Shown here: positions 10,072 through 19,225 of the stretch, in pieces
Numbering within the stretch: position 1 is the first letter of the stretch
How the letters are laid out: every line of letters starts with the position of its first letter
Source: an uncultured Acetatifactor sp.
Lineage (GTDB): Bacteria > Bacillota > Clostridia > Lachnospirales > Lachnospiraceae
DNA length: 64,000 bases
Direction: 5' to 3'
Assembly (NCBI GenBank): GCA_947588205.1
Contig: CANPYG010000001.1
Location: 50,925 to 114,924, forward strand
The notes under the pieces: model-generated
Seen by the model: only the letters and a program-made list of their open reading frames with translations
Databases searched by the model: none
Told to the model about the DNA's origin: nothing
Position numbers and translations under genes: made by a program

Positions 10072-10077
10072 ATTATA
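10072..10077 (-). promoter_or_regulatory. Candidate -10 (TATAAT) of the sugar-phosphate transferase gene
   Basis: Minus strand TTGTAGTATAAT a few bp upstream of the ORF's first ATG; if an internal ATG is used the 5' UTR is longer. No good -35 seen. Confidence 0.3.
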
Positions 10078-10189
10078 CTACAATTCTGCCCCATGAAAGA
10101 ATTCGTTACTAAGGGTATTTTACAATAATCCTTTTTATCGGGCAACTTAATATTTTATGAAGCATTTTCTTAAAATAGTTTAAAAATCT

Positions 10190-10244
10190 GTTCGATTTTT
10201 GTTCGATTTTTGTCCGGTCTTCGTCCGGTCTTCGTCCGGTCTTT
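10190..10244. repeat. Short tandem repeat, 11-bp period, 5 units in two variants
   Basis: GTTCGATTTTT x2, GTCCGGTCTTC x2, GTCCGGTCTTT x1, head to tail. Confidence 0.9.
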
Positions 10245-10286
10245 CCTATTTTTTCCATCCGGTTAAAATGCTTCCTTAAGGGAATT

Positions 10287-11273
10287 TCATTTTTTTAAGA
10301 ATAATCTGAAGAAATTAAGATAGAGTTGTCCCTGTATCGCGAAATAGTTTCCCAGATGCTTCCGGCAAAAACGCACCCTTGATGCGCGGCCTTCCTTCGA
10401 CACCATACGTTTTAAGCCTCCTAAAACTCCCTTCAGATATAGGATACCCATTTTTTTCGCTGCAAAGAAGCAGGTTTTGATAGCAAATCCTGCCAATAGA
10501 AAAGGAAGATTAAAAAGACATTGCAAAACCGGCATATTTTTCCCAATCACCAATACACTGTTGAAGGAAGCCAGTCTCGTTTTAAATTCATTATAACGGG
10601 AACCGGAAGCGGCGCTGCCTGCATGGAGCACCCTGGCTTTCGGTTCATACCAGTTTGTATAGCCGAAGATCCGCGCCCTGTACCCTATGTCAATATCTTC
10701 CAGGTATGCGAAATGTGCTTCGTCAAAATAACCGATTTCTTCCATAACGGATTTTCTGTAAATGGAGGCCCCGCCGCAGGCTGCAAAAACCTGCGCAGGC
10801 TTGTCATATGCGGAAGCAGGCTTCCCTTTTCCACGGGAATAAGCCCAGCCCAGGACGCAATAGCGGTCCCCGGCACCGTCGATCCGATCGTGATCGTTCC
10901 AGTCAAGCATCATACTGCTCACCGCAAAAATTTTCCCGTCCTTCGAGATTGCCCGATACAACGCCGCCACAAAATCCGGCAATACCACGGTATCATTGTT
11001 CAATAAGAGCACAAACGGCGTCTGCGCCCTCCTGACCCCCACATTCACCGCATGGCAAAAACCAGTATTTTCAGGCAGGCAGATCAGCTCCGCCTGCGGG
11101 TACTTTTCCTGGACGAGCTTAACGCTTCCGTCCACAGAACCGTTGTCCACAACCAACACCCTGAACAGCTCCTGCTCCTCCAGCCGGTACAGACTGTCCA
11201 GACAGCCCCCAATATATTTTATCCCGTTATAATTGGGCACAACCACTGTAACTTCTGCCATTTTTCCTCGCAT
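10287..11273 (-). CDS. Glycosyltransferase family 2
   Basis: MAEVTVVVPNYNGIKYIGGCLDSLY, VVDNGSVDGS, LLLNNDTVV, FFAYLEDIDIGYRA-type motif (AYLEDIDIGYRARIFGY). ORF opens at 11345, but MRGKMAEV (11273) or MAEV (11261) avoids overlap with the upstream gene. Confidence 0.88.
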   Translation of the reverse strand: MRGKMAEVTVVVPNYNGIKYIGGCLDSLYRLEEQELFRVLVVDNGSVDGSVKLVQEKYPQAELICLPENTGFCHAVNVGVRRAQTPFVLLLNNDTVVLPDFVAALYRAISKDGKIFAVSSMMLDWNDHDRIDGAGDRYCVLGWAYSRGKGKPASAYDKPAQVFAACGGASIYRKSVMEEIGYFDEAHFAYLEDIDIGYRARIFGYTNWYEPKARVLHAGSAASGSRYNEFKTRLASFNSVLVIGKNMPVLQCLFNLPFLLAGFAIKTCFFAAKKMGILYLKGVLGGLKRMVSKEGRASRVRFCRKHLGNYFAIQGQLYLNFFRLFLKK

Positions 11274-11295
11274 TCTGCCGCCGGTTAAGCGGCTA

Positions 11296-12687
11296 TCACA
11301 ACTTCCTGACCCATCCAGGATCCCAGCAGACCAAAAAGCCCGCATCCCGCAGGGCTTTGCCCAGCTTTATCCCCAGCGACGCCGGATCTGCATTTTCCGG
11401 GAGCGTGCTGTCGTCAAAGCGCCCTTCTCCCGGCGCCTCCTTATACGGAATTCCCACAGCTTTCTCAAAAATCGCAAAACAACGCTCTGCAAGACGGATA
11501 CATCTTAAATCCAACGCTTCCACATCCTGTAAGAGCCTCGCCCTGTGCATATATCCGCCGAAGCCGTCCGGAAGCCCTTCATAAAATACCCTGCCGTTAT
11601 GATCCATAGCGCCTGCGGCGATCCGCCAGCGCAGACCCCTTTCCTTTTTAAGCAGACGTCCGCCCACAGCGCCCACATCTCTTCTGACAGCCAGGATGTC
11701 GGGATGGTAGTCGAGCCCATAAAAGCCCATATGCTCTTTCTGCACAGCCTCCGCATCCCACCCCATTCCATCGGCAAAATCCTGCAGGGCCAGGCGGCCG
11801 GCCTCATAGGCATACTTTTTGCTTTCCGGGTTCTGTGAGGTAGAGCCGGGATGACAACGCCAATGATAAAGCACCTTGGGAATGTGTATGATATTCCCCT
11901 TCTTTTTCAGGATTTCCGCCGAAGCCCTCAATACGAGATCATAATCCTGCGCGCCATCATATTCCCTTCTGAGCCTCAGCTTCTGCATCAGTTCCCGCCT
12001 GATCACCAGAAAATGGCAGATATAATTATTGGACAACAGCAGATCCAGATTGAAATCCGGCTTAAAATGCGGTTCATAGAATCGATTACCGCCATCCCAT
12101 TTATCCTCATCGGAATAGAGCATCTGAGGCTCCCTTCCGGTCTTTCTCCCCTCTTCAATCCGCTGCGCCATCTCATACAGGGCGTCCGGGGTCAACACAT
12201 CATCATGATCCAATAACCCTATATAATCGCCTGATACCTCTGCCAAAGCCTGGTTTGTGTTGCCGGAAATCTGCAGGTTTTCCTTAAGCCGCAAATACCG
12301 CACCCTCATCTTCCCGATCCGCACAGAATCCTCTTCTGAGAATCTCCGGACAACGCGCTCTACGCTCTCATCTTCCGTGGCATCCGCAATGAGAAGCTCC
12401 AGCTTCCCATAGGTCTGGGCAAGCACGGACGCCATCATATCGCAAAGAAAGCCCTCCGGAGTTTTGAACGTGGGCACCACAATGCTGAATAAAGGAGCAT
12501 CCTCTCTGTTTCCGGCTCCCCGGGACTCTTTTTCCTGATCCTCAAGCTCCTTTTTTGTCGGTCCTGCATACTGATATTTTATTTTCCTATAATCCTCAAG
12601 GCGCTCACATACTGCAAGAAATGTTTTTCTGACTCCATTTCGCTTCAGATATGTGAGCGTTCTCCTGCCGTCTGCCAATAGCTTCAA
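11296..12687 (-). CDS. Glycosyltransferase family 2 with a partial second GT2-like C-terminal region
   Basis: FSIVVPTFKTPEGFLCDMMASVLAQTYGKLELLIADATEDES, LLDHDDVLTPDALYE, YSDEDKWD; C-terminus VGAVGGRLL...MDHNGRVFYEG resembles the distal half of another GT2 domain. Confidence 0.88.
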   Translation of the reverse strand: MKLLADGRRTLTYLKRNGVRKTFLAVCERLEDYRKIKYQYAGPTKKELEDQEKESRGAGNREDAPLFSIVVPTFKTPEGFLCDMMASVLAQTYGKLELLIADATEDESVERVVRRFSEEDSVRIGKMRVRYLRLKENLQISGNTNQALAEVSGDYIGLLDHDDVLTPDALYEMAQRIEEGRKTGREPQMLYSDEDKWDGGNRFYEPHFKPDFNLDLLLSNNYICHFLVIRRELMQKLRLRREYDGAQDYDLVLRASAEILKKKGNIIHIPKVLYHWRCHPGSTSQNPESKKYAYEAGRLALQDFADGMGWDAEAVQKEHMGFYGLDYHPDILAVRRDVGAVGGRLLKKERGLRWRIAAGAMDHNGRVFYEGLPDGFGGYMHRARLLQDVEALDLRCIRLAERCFAIFEKAVGIPYKEAPGEGRFDDSTLPENADPASLGIKLGKALRDAGFLVCWDPGWVRKL

Positions 12688-12708
12688 GACGAATCACCCC
12701 GTAATATT

Positions 12709-13779
12709 TTACTTATAATAGCGATAGATTTCTTTTTGTGTAATTTTATCTGCCAGTTGACGCATGGATCCTATTATATTTTCCCAGTTATCCTCTGTTA
12801 TGCGGTTATCCCCCGCTGCCATGTGTTCCAGCATAAATTGATTGATCTCCGGACTATAATGGATCATATCCATATAATTGTCTAGATCGCAAATGATATT
12901 TTCTTCCTTCTGGAAATAATAGACCTCCGTATTCGGATGCTTCAACAATGACGGCAGGGTCTGTTCCAAAATATAAAAGTCCTGTTCCAGCATTCCATTC
13001 ACATATGCGCTGTCCCACCACAGCATAGAATAGGGAGGGATCAAAAATCTGTATTGGATTTCAGGATGCCCTTCTATCTGGCGGTCTAATAAAGCAAGAT
13101 TCGTTTTCACCTGACCCTCCAGCTCCTGATCTTCCCAGGGTTCGATAATTTCCTCAGGTCTGCTGTAAAACCGCATAGCGCCCTCTGCGCTGAAATTCTT
13201 GTCGGCGGACCAGTCATAGGCATGTCCGCCCGTATTGATTCCCCGCAGCGCATTGACCACCATTAATGGGATTTTGACAAATATAACTTCTTTATTAAAG
13301 ACATAAGGGAAATCATCCAGCCAGCTTTTTGTATACAGATACCGCGGAATATCTTTATCATAAAGCGTTACCTCAGAGGATGTATTCAATGCAAACAGAT
13401 CCAGACACCAGAACACATTCTTCAGCACATGATCCTCCTGCGCCATATCCAAATAATACAAAAGATCCGCTACAGAACCTGATGCCCTGATCACCTTCAA
13501 TGTATTACAGCCATATGTGTCATCCAGATAACTACTGTCAAAGTTCTCTGCAACAGATGAACCGACCAGGACACTGTCATAGGAAAAATTACGAATGGTT
13601 CCCGGCATCTGATTATCCCTGTCATACAAAACTGCTTCCAGCCCCCAGAAGGGCGCATGATACTGATAAAATGGATCAAACAGCCACACGAATGCTATGA
13701 TAAAAATAAGCCACCCGCCTGTCATGGCAGCGAGAAGTTTAAGTTGTTTCGTCTTTTTATTCAAACCATTACCCTCCAC
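12709..13779 (-). CDS. Membrane-anchored SGNH/AlgJ-like protein, partner of the adjacent MBOAT
   Basis: One N-terminal TM, then YDSVLVGSSVAENFDSSYLDD (GSS block); 14-nt gap to the MBOAT gene. Family assignment is by eye. Confidence 0.6.
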   Translation of the reverse strand: MEGNGLNKKTKQLKLLAAMTGGWLIFIIAFVWLFDPFYQYHAPFWGLEAVLYDRDNQMPGTIRNFSYDSVLVGSSVAENFDSSYLDDTYGCNTLKVIRASGSVADLLYYLDMAQEDHVLKNVFWCLDLFALNTSSEVTLYDKDIPRYLYTKSWLDDFPYVFNKEVIFVKIPLMVVNALRGINTGGHAYDWSADKNFSAEGAMRFYSRPEEIIEPWEDQELEGQVKTNLALLDRQIEGHPEIQYRFLIPPYSMLWWDSAYVNGMLEQDFYILEQTLPSLLKHPNTEVYYFQKEENIICDLDNYMDMIHYSPEINQFMLEHMAAGDNRITEDNWENIIGSMRQLADKITQKEIYRYYK

Positions 13780-13792
13780 AGCTGCCTGACAG

Positions 13793-15256
13793 CTAAAAAT
13801 TAAAATACAAAAAGGTGCTGACCTGCGACAACGAAATTAAGGACCAAGTAAATAGCGTAGCGAGACAAAATATTGCTGATGGCTTCTGGCCATTGTCTTC
13901 AAGCCACTGATGGGCCTTTTTCCCGCGGATCAACAAAATACTGATAAACAGCAAAATCACCAGACACATAACAAAAAAAGGATTCAGAGCCTGCGGGAAA
14001 AGATATTTCAACGCTTTTTGTATTATATAGGTTTCCGGAATTTGAAGTACATTGCAAAGACCTAAAAACATTCCGTTCATTCCCCCGGCAAAAAGCTTTT
14101 TCCATAAAAGCCATGCCGACTGCAGAGAATCGCTTCTGAAAATGGAAAAAGATAAGGTTACAAAAATACCTGTCGCCAGACGGTTCATCCACTGAAACCG
14201 AAAGCGAAGGTGCGGGAAAAGGGAGTCCCATACGCATGCCAGACCATGCATCACCCCCCATACAATAAAAGTCCAATTCGCTCCATGCCACAAACCGCTT
14301 ACCAGAAACACGATCAGAAGATTGACGCATTGCCTGGCCTTCCCTTTACGGTTCCCTCCCAGGGGAATATAAATATATGTGGATAAAAATCTCGATAAAG
14401 TCATATGCCATCTGCGCCAGAAATCCCTCACGCTGTCAGCGGTCAGGGGGGAATTGAAGTTTTCCGGCAGAGAAAAGCCAAACATTAATCCCAGTCCTCT
14501 TGCCATATCACAATAACCACTAAAATCAAAATACAACTCCAACATATAACAGATTATGGTAATCCAGGCAGACGGGATATCCAGATATAAGATATTTTCA
14601 TATTCCGCGTTCACGATGACCGCCAGCACGTCGGCCAGCAATACCTTCTTAGATAATCCAAGAATAAAAAGACAGACCCCATCATAAAAAAGGTCACGAT
14701 TTAATTTCCTGTTTTTTCTATCTACAAGCTGCGGCAGAAATTCATTATGAAGCACAATTGGACCCGCAACCAGCTGTGGGAAAAAGCTGATAAAGCAGCT
14801 ATAGTCCAAAAAATGGTAATGTTTTGCCCTTTTATGGTAACGTTCTATCAGATAGGAAATTTGTTGAAAAGAAAAAAAACTGATCCCCAGGGGAAGGGCT
14901 ATTTCTTCCAGCCTTATATCGGTATGCAGAAAAAAGTTACAGTTTTCGAGGAAAAAATTAAAATATTTAAAATAAAACAGCATCCCAAGGTTACCGGTGA
15001 TCCCGATAGCGAGCAGGCTCTTTCGCACATTGGGCGCAGCGCCGGTCTGCAGCGCTGCGCTCAACATATAATTCCAACATAAGCTGGCCAAAAGAACCCA
15101 AAGATAGGAAATATTATAATAGCCGTAGAATACCAGGGACATACCTGTCAAAAATAACCTTGCCCAAACCGGATTTCTTAGCTTTTGCAGAGTATACCAT
15201 CCAAATAATGCTGCTGGCAGAAATACCGTAATGAATATGACAGAATTAAACAGCAC
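13793..15256 (-). CDS. MBOAT family O-acyltransferase (AlgI/DltB-like)
   Basis: Polytopic; DFWRRWHMTLSRFLSTYIYIPLGGNRKG, LWHGANWTFIVWGVMHG (catalytic His). Confidence 0.93.
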   Translation of the reverse strand: MLFNSVIFITVFLPAALFGWYTLQKLRNPVWARLFLTGMSLVFYGYYNISYLWVLLASLCWNYMLSAALQTGAAPNVRKSLLAIGITGNLGMLFYFKYFNFFLENCNFFLHTDIRLEEIALPLGISFFSFQQISYLIERYHKRAKHYHFLDYSCFISFFPQLVAGPIVLHNEFLPQLVDRKNRKLNRDLFYDGVCLFILGLSKKVLLADVLAVIVNAEYENILYLDIPSAWITIICYMLELYFDFSGYCDMARGLGLMFGFSLPENFNSPLTADSVRDFWRRWHMTLSRFLSTYIYIPLGGNRKGKARQCVNLLIVFLVSGLWHGANWTFIVWGVMHGLACVWDSLFPHLRFRFQWMNRLATGIFVTLSFSIFRSDSLQSAWLLWKKLFAGGMNGMFLGLCNVLQIPETYIIQKALKYLFPQALNPFFVMCLVILLFISILLIRGKKAHQWLEDNGQKPSAIFCLATLFTWSLISLSQVSTFLYFNF

Positions 15257-15300
15257 ATTTCATCCCCCTTTGCCGACTAATATACTAAATGCATCCATAT

Positions 15301-17043
15301 TCACAGACATGCCTTTACATCCTCGGTCAGCTGGGCAACCTTTTCCTGTGCGTCTTCCAGGCTGCTGCCCTTAACGCCCATATAAAACTTGATCTTGGGC
15401 TCTGTCCCGGAGGGACGCGCACAGCACCAGGCTTCATCCGGAAGCTCAAAATACAATACATTGGATTTGGGCAGACCTGTGGCGGTCTCTTCCCCGGTCT
15501 CCATATCCACAATACGGTCTGTCTGATAATCCCTGAATTTTAATACCTTTAACGCCCCAAAGGCCTTAGGCGGATTCCTGCGCAGCTTATCCATGATCTC
15601 GGCAATCTGTCTGGAACCGTCGATTCCCTTTAAGGTGATCGTATACTGGGTCTCCTTGAAATAACCGTACTTTTCATACATATCCAGCATCATATCCCAC
15701 AGGGTCTTACCGTGCTTCTTGCAGTAAGCGGCCACCTCGCACAGGCACATCACAGCCACACAGGCGTCCTTATCCCTTGCATGGGTTCCTGCCAGACACC
15801 CATAGCTTTCTTCAAGACCGAACACATAATGATGGGAGCCCGTTTGCTCAAACAGCTTGATCTGTTCTCCGATGAACTTAAAGCCCGTCAGCACTTCTAT
15901 TTTCTTCACGCCATATTCCCTGGTGATGGGGCCTGTCATATTGGTGGTCACAATGGTGGTCACCAGGGCGGGATTCTCCGGCATGGTCTTTGTGGCGGTC
16001 CTCTCTCTCAGGATATACTCTGCGATCAGCATACCTGACATATTGCCGGTAAAGGAAACATATTCCCCAGTCTTCATATCCTTACAGTAAACGCCAAGGC
16101 GGTCGGCATCCGGGTCAGTGGCCAGGACGATATCCGCATCCTTTTCCTTCGCCAGACGCAGCGCATAGGTAAATGCCTTGGGATCTTCGGGATTGGGATA
16201 TTCCAGGGTTGTGAAGTCGGGATCAGGATTCTCCTGCTCCGGAACCACATATACATGCTTGAAGCCCAACTCGGAAAGCACTCTTCTCACAGGAAGGTTG
16301 CCCGTGCCGCAAAGGGGGGTATAAACGATCTTGATGTCCTCAGCCATCTCCTTGATCACATCCGGATGGATGATCTGCTTTTTCAGCTCGGTCATGTAGG
16401 CATCGTCGATCTCCTTCCCGATCACCTGATACAATCCGGCAGCGATGGCGGCCTCCTTGTCCATGGTCTTCACAGTATGATAATCATGGATTGCCTGAAC
16501 CTCGCCAATGATCTCCTTATCCTTAGGCGCAGTTACCTGGGCGCCGTCCTCCCAGTATACCTTATAACCATTGTATTCCGGCGGATTATGGCTTGCAGTC
16601 ACCACGATACCCGCAGTACAGCCCAGAGTGCGCAGCGCAAAGGAAAGCTCAGGCGTTGGGCGAAGGGAATCAAATACATAGGCCTTGATCCCATTGGCCG
16701 CAAGGCATAAGCCCGCCACATCGGCAAATTCCGGCGACATACGGCGTGAATCATAAGCGATCGCTACCCCCTTTGCCTGGGTTCCCTGCTTTAGAATAAA
16801 GTTAGCCAGCCCCTGTGTCGCCTTGCGTACTGTATAAACATTCATACGGTTGGTTCCCGCACCGATGATTCCGCGCAGTCCCCCGGTTCCAAATTCCAGC
16901 TCCTTATAAAACCGCTCTTCAATTTCCTTCTCATTCCCGCTAATCGCCAGAAGCTCATCCTTAGTCGACTGATCAAAATAATCGTCCTCAAGCCAGAAAC
17001 GATATTCATCCATGTAGCTCATTGTATTATCCTCCATCATCAT
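15301..17043 (-). CDS. Phosphoglucomutase / phosphomannomutase family (alpha-D-phosphohexomutase)
   Basis: GIVVTASHNPPEYNGYKVYWEDGAQ (catalytic Ser), ATDPDADRLGVYC metal loop, GLEESYG, RPSGTEPKIKFY. Confidence 0.93.
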   Translation of the reverse strand: MMMEDNTMSYMDEYRFWLEDDYFDQSTKDELLAISGNEKEIEERFYKELEFGTGGLRGIIGAGTNRMNVYTVRKATQGLANFILKQGTQAKGVAIAYDSRRMSPEFADVAGLCLAANGIKAYVFDSLRPTPELSFALRTLGCTAGIVVTASHNPPEYNGYKVYWEDGAQVTAPKDKEIIGEVQAIHDYHTVKTMDKEAAIAAGLYQVIGKEIDDAYMTELKKQIIHPDVIKEMAEDIKIVYTPLCGTGNLPVRRVLSELGFKHVYVVPEQENPDPDFTTLEYPNPEDPKAFTYALRLAKEKDADIVLATDPDADRLGVYCKDMKTGEYVSFTGNMSGMLIAEYILRERTATKTMPENPALVTTIVTTNMTGPITREYGVKKIEVLTGFKFIGEQIKLFEQTGSHHYVFGLEESYGCLAGTHARDKDACVAVMCLCEVAAYCKKHGKTLWDMMLDMYEKYGYFKETQYTITLKGIDGSRQIAEIMDKLRRNPPKAFGALKVLKFRDYQTDRIVDMETGEETATGLPKSNVLYFELPDEAWCCARPSGTEPKIKFYMGVKGSSLEDAQEKVAQLTEDVKACL

Positions 17044-17128
17044 TTTATCATTTCTTTATCCCGCCGGCATTTTTAAATGCATTACGGCGAGAATGGGCGG
17101 TTCCCCATAAGAGCCAGCCTTCCAGACC

Positions 17129-17157
17129 ATTTTACCACAATCTTCCGATTATGAAAA
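17129..17157 (-). promoter_or_regulatory. Predicted sigma-A promoter of the phosphoglucomutase gene
   Basis: Minus strand TTTTCA - 17 bp - TAAAAT. Confidence 0.45.
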
Positions 17158-17172
17158 GGTACTTTTGCGCCC

Positions 17173-19191
17173 TTAACCCTCTACCTTCAAAGAAAAGTCG
17201 CTGCGGTCCAGCGAAAAGTTAGGATTATAATAGGGGTCGCCCGCATCCAGCACCTTCTTCCACTTCATCCGGAAATGCTCTGACTCCCGTTCATAACGCT
17301 GCGCCTTTTCCCCCTTGTCGTCCAATCCCCTGGACGCGGACTCATAATGATAAAGCTCTGCATATGGGGTCCACACATTGAGCAGCCCTTTTTCCCGCAG
17401 CCTCAGACAAAAGTCCACATCGTTCAAAGAGATCTCAAAGCTCTCGTCCAACCCGTCCAGCTCGTCATAAAGGCTCTTTTTTACCATCAGACAGGCGCCG
17501 GTTACGGCAGAAAAATCCTGGGCATAGCACAGCCTTCCCATATAACCGACATTCTGCCAGAACTGCTTATAATGAACATGTCCTGCCGTCCTGTGCGCTC
17601 CCAGACCGACCACAACGCCCGCATGCTGAATGGTCTGGTCCGGATAATACAGCATGGCGCCTACCGCGCCGACATCCGGTCTCTGCGCATACATCAGCAT
17701 CTCCTCGATCCAGTTGACCGTAATAACCTCTGTATCATTATTGAGAAGAAGCAGATATTCTCCGCCCGCCTGACGCGCGGCAAAATTATTCACGGCAGAA
17801 TAATTGAACCTGCCCTGATAGTCCAAGATCCGCACCTTCTCGTTCTGGACGAGCTCCTGATAATATTTCCTGATCTCCGGAGAGGCGCTGTTATTTTCCA
17901 CCACGATGATCTCATAATTCTCGTATGTGGAACGTTCCAGGATAGATCCAACACACCGCTTTAAATCCTCTGCATGATCCTTATTGGGAATGATGATGGA
18001 AACCTTTGGGGTTCCCAATACCTCGTACTGAATTCGGAAAATCGTTGCAAAGGCCCTGCTGCTTGTGATATGGAAATTTGCGAAGCCATGCCTTTCCAGA
18101 TGCTCGGATACGGCTTTTTTTGCAGCCTCCACCGCATAAGGCTTAGCTGAAATATCCGATGCCACGCTGCCCGGATGACTTCTCCAATAATAAAGCACCT
18201 TTGGCACATGGACAATATGTTCAGCCTTATCCGTCAGCCGCAGGATCATGTCATGGTCCTGGCTGCCATCGAACTTCGTCCGGAAAAGCTCCGCCCCATC
18301 CATGAGATTTCTGGAGAACACGCTGAAATGGCAGATATAATTATTCGCGCGCAAATTGTCCGGGGCATAATCGGGTTTAAAATGAAGCGTAAGCATCTTA
18401 TCGATACTTCCATTATGGAAGGTAATCTCATCACAATAAATATAATCCGCGTTCTGCTCATTGATCGCCTTCACATATTCATACAGGGCGCTGGGATGAA
18501 GAATATCATCCTGATCGTACAGGCCAATATAGTCGCCTGTCGCCATCTCATAGCAGGCGTTGGTGTTGCTGGCGATTCCGCCGTTCTTTTCCAGGTGTCT
18601 GTATAAAATCCTGCCCCCGGAGCGCTCTGCATACTCCCTGCAGATGTCGCCGATATAGGCATGTTCCGCATCGGAACCGTCGGCGAGACACAATTCCCAG
18701 TTCCCGTACGTCTGGTTCATCATACTGTCCAGCATTTCCCTTTGATACTGCGGATCATTGTTCCATAACGGTACCAGAACGCTTATTTTTACCATACGGG
18801 GGAATCTCTCTGCCCGCTGCAGAGCCGCTTCTTCTTCGCTTGGGAAGCTTCTGCTGCCAAATCTTCTGCGGATATTTTTCTCCTTCAGCTTGTTTTTGAT
18901 CTTCTCTGCAGCTTTTTTGGGGGTTCCGCAGCGTTTCAGACGGTCCTTCTGCCGGATCACCCAATGCATACACATACGGGCAGGTTTGCTGAACTTCCAG
19001 AGCGGATTGTTCTTAATCCGCCCTAATTCCCATTCCAGCTGCTTGATCCTTGCATCCTGATCCGCAATCTGGGACGCCAGATCAGCACATTTCAAATGCT
19101 CTTTTTCGTATGCCTCCCTGTATTCATTCTCTGTCATACATATATCCAACCTTTCCACATCAAGATCAGCACATCCGACAGAATCCTCCAT
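17173..19191 (-). CDS. Two-domain GT2-GT2 glycosyltransferase
   Basis: Two GT-A domains: KISVLVPLWNNDPQYQREMLDSMMNQTYGNWELCLADGSD and KVSIIIPNKDHAEDLKRCVGSILERSTYENYEIIVVENNS; N-terminal coiled-coil-like segment. Confidence 0.9.
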   Translation of the reverse strand: MEDSVGCADLDVERLDICMTENEYREAYEKEHLKCADLASQIADQDARIKQLEWELGRIKNNPLWKFSKPARMCMHWVIRQKDRLKRCGTPKKAAEKIKNKLKEKNIRRRFGSRSFPSEEEAALQRAERFPRMVKISVLVPLWNNDPQYQREMLDSMMNQTYGNWELCLADGSDAEHAYIGDICREYAERSGGRILYRHLEKNGGIASNTNACYEMATGDYIGLYDQDDILHPSALYEYVKAINEQNADYIYCDEITFHNGSIDKMLTLHFKPDYAPDNLRANNYICHFSVFSRNLMDGAELFRTKFDGSQDHDMILRLTDKAEHIVHVPKVLYYWRSHPGSVASDISAKPYAVEAAKKAVSEHLERHGFANFHITSSRAFATIFRIQYEVLGTPKVSIIIPNKDHAEDLKRCVGSILERSTYENYEIIVVENNSASPEIRKYYQELVQNEKVRILDYQGRFNYSAVNNFAARQAGGEYLLLLNNDTEVITVNWIEEMLMYAQRPDVGAVGAMLYYPDQTIQHAGVVVGLGAHRTAGHVHYKQFWQNVGYMGRLCYAQDFSAVTGACLMVKKSLYDELDGLDESFEISLNDVDFCLRLREKGLLNVWTPYAELYHYESASRGLDDKGEKAQRYERESEHFRMKWKKVLDAGDPYYNPNFSLDRSDFSLKVEG

Positions 19192-19225
19192 GCCATTTCC
19201 GCGCGCCGTCAGGCGCGCATTTCAT

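Noticed and set aside
10190-10244. Possible CRISPR array
   Set aside because: Units are 11 bp head to tail with no spacers, and there are no cas genes in the window.
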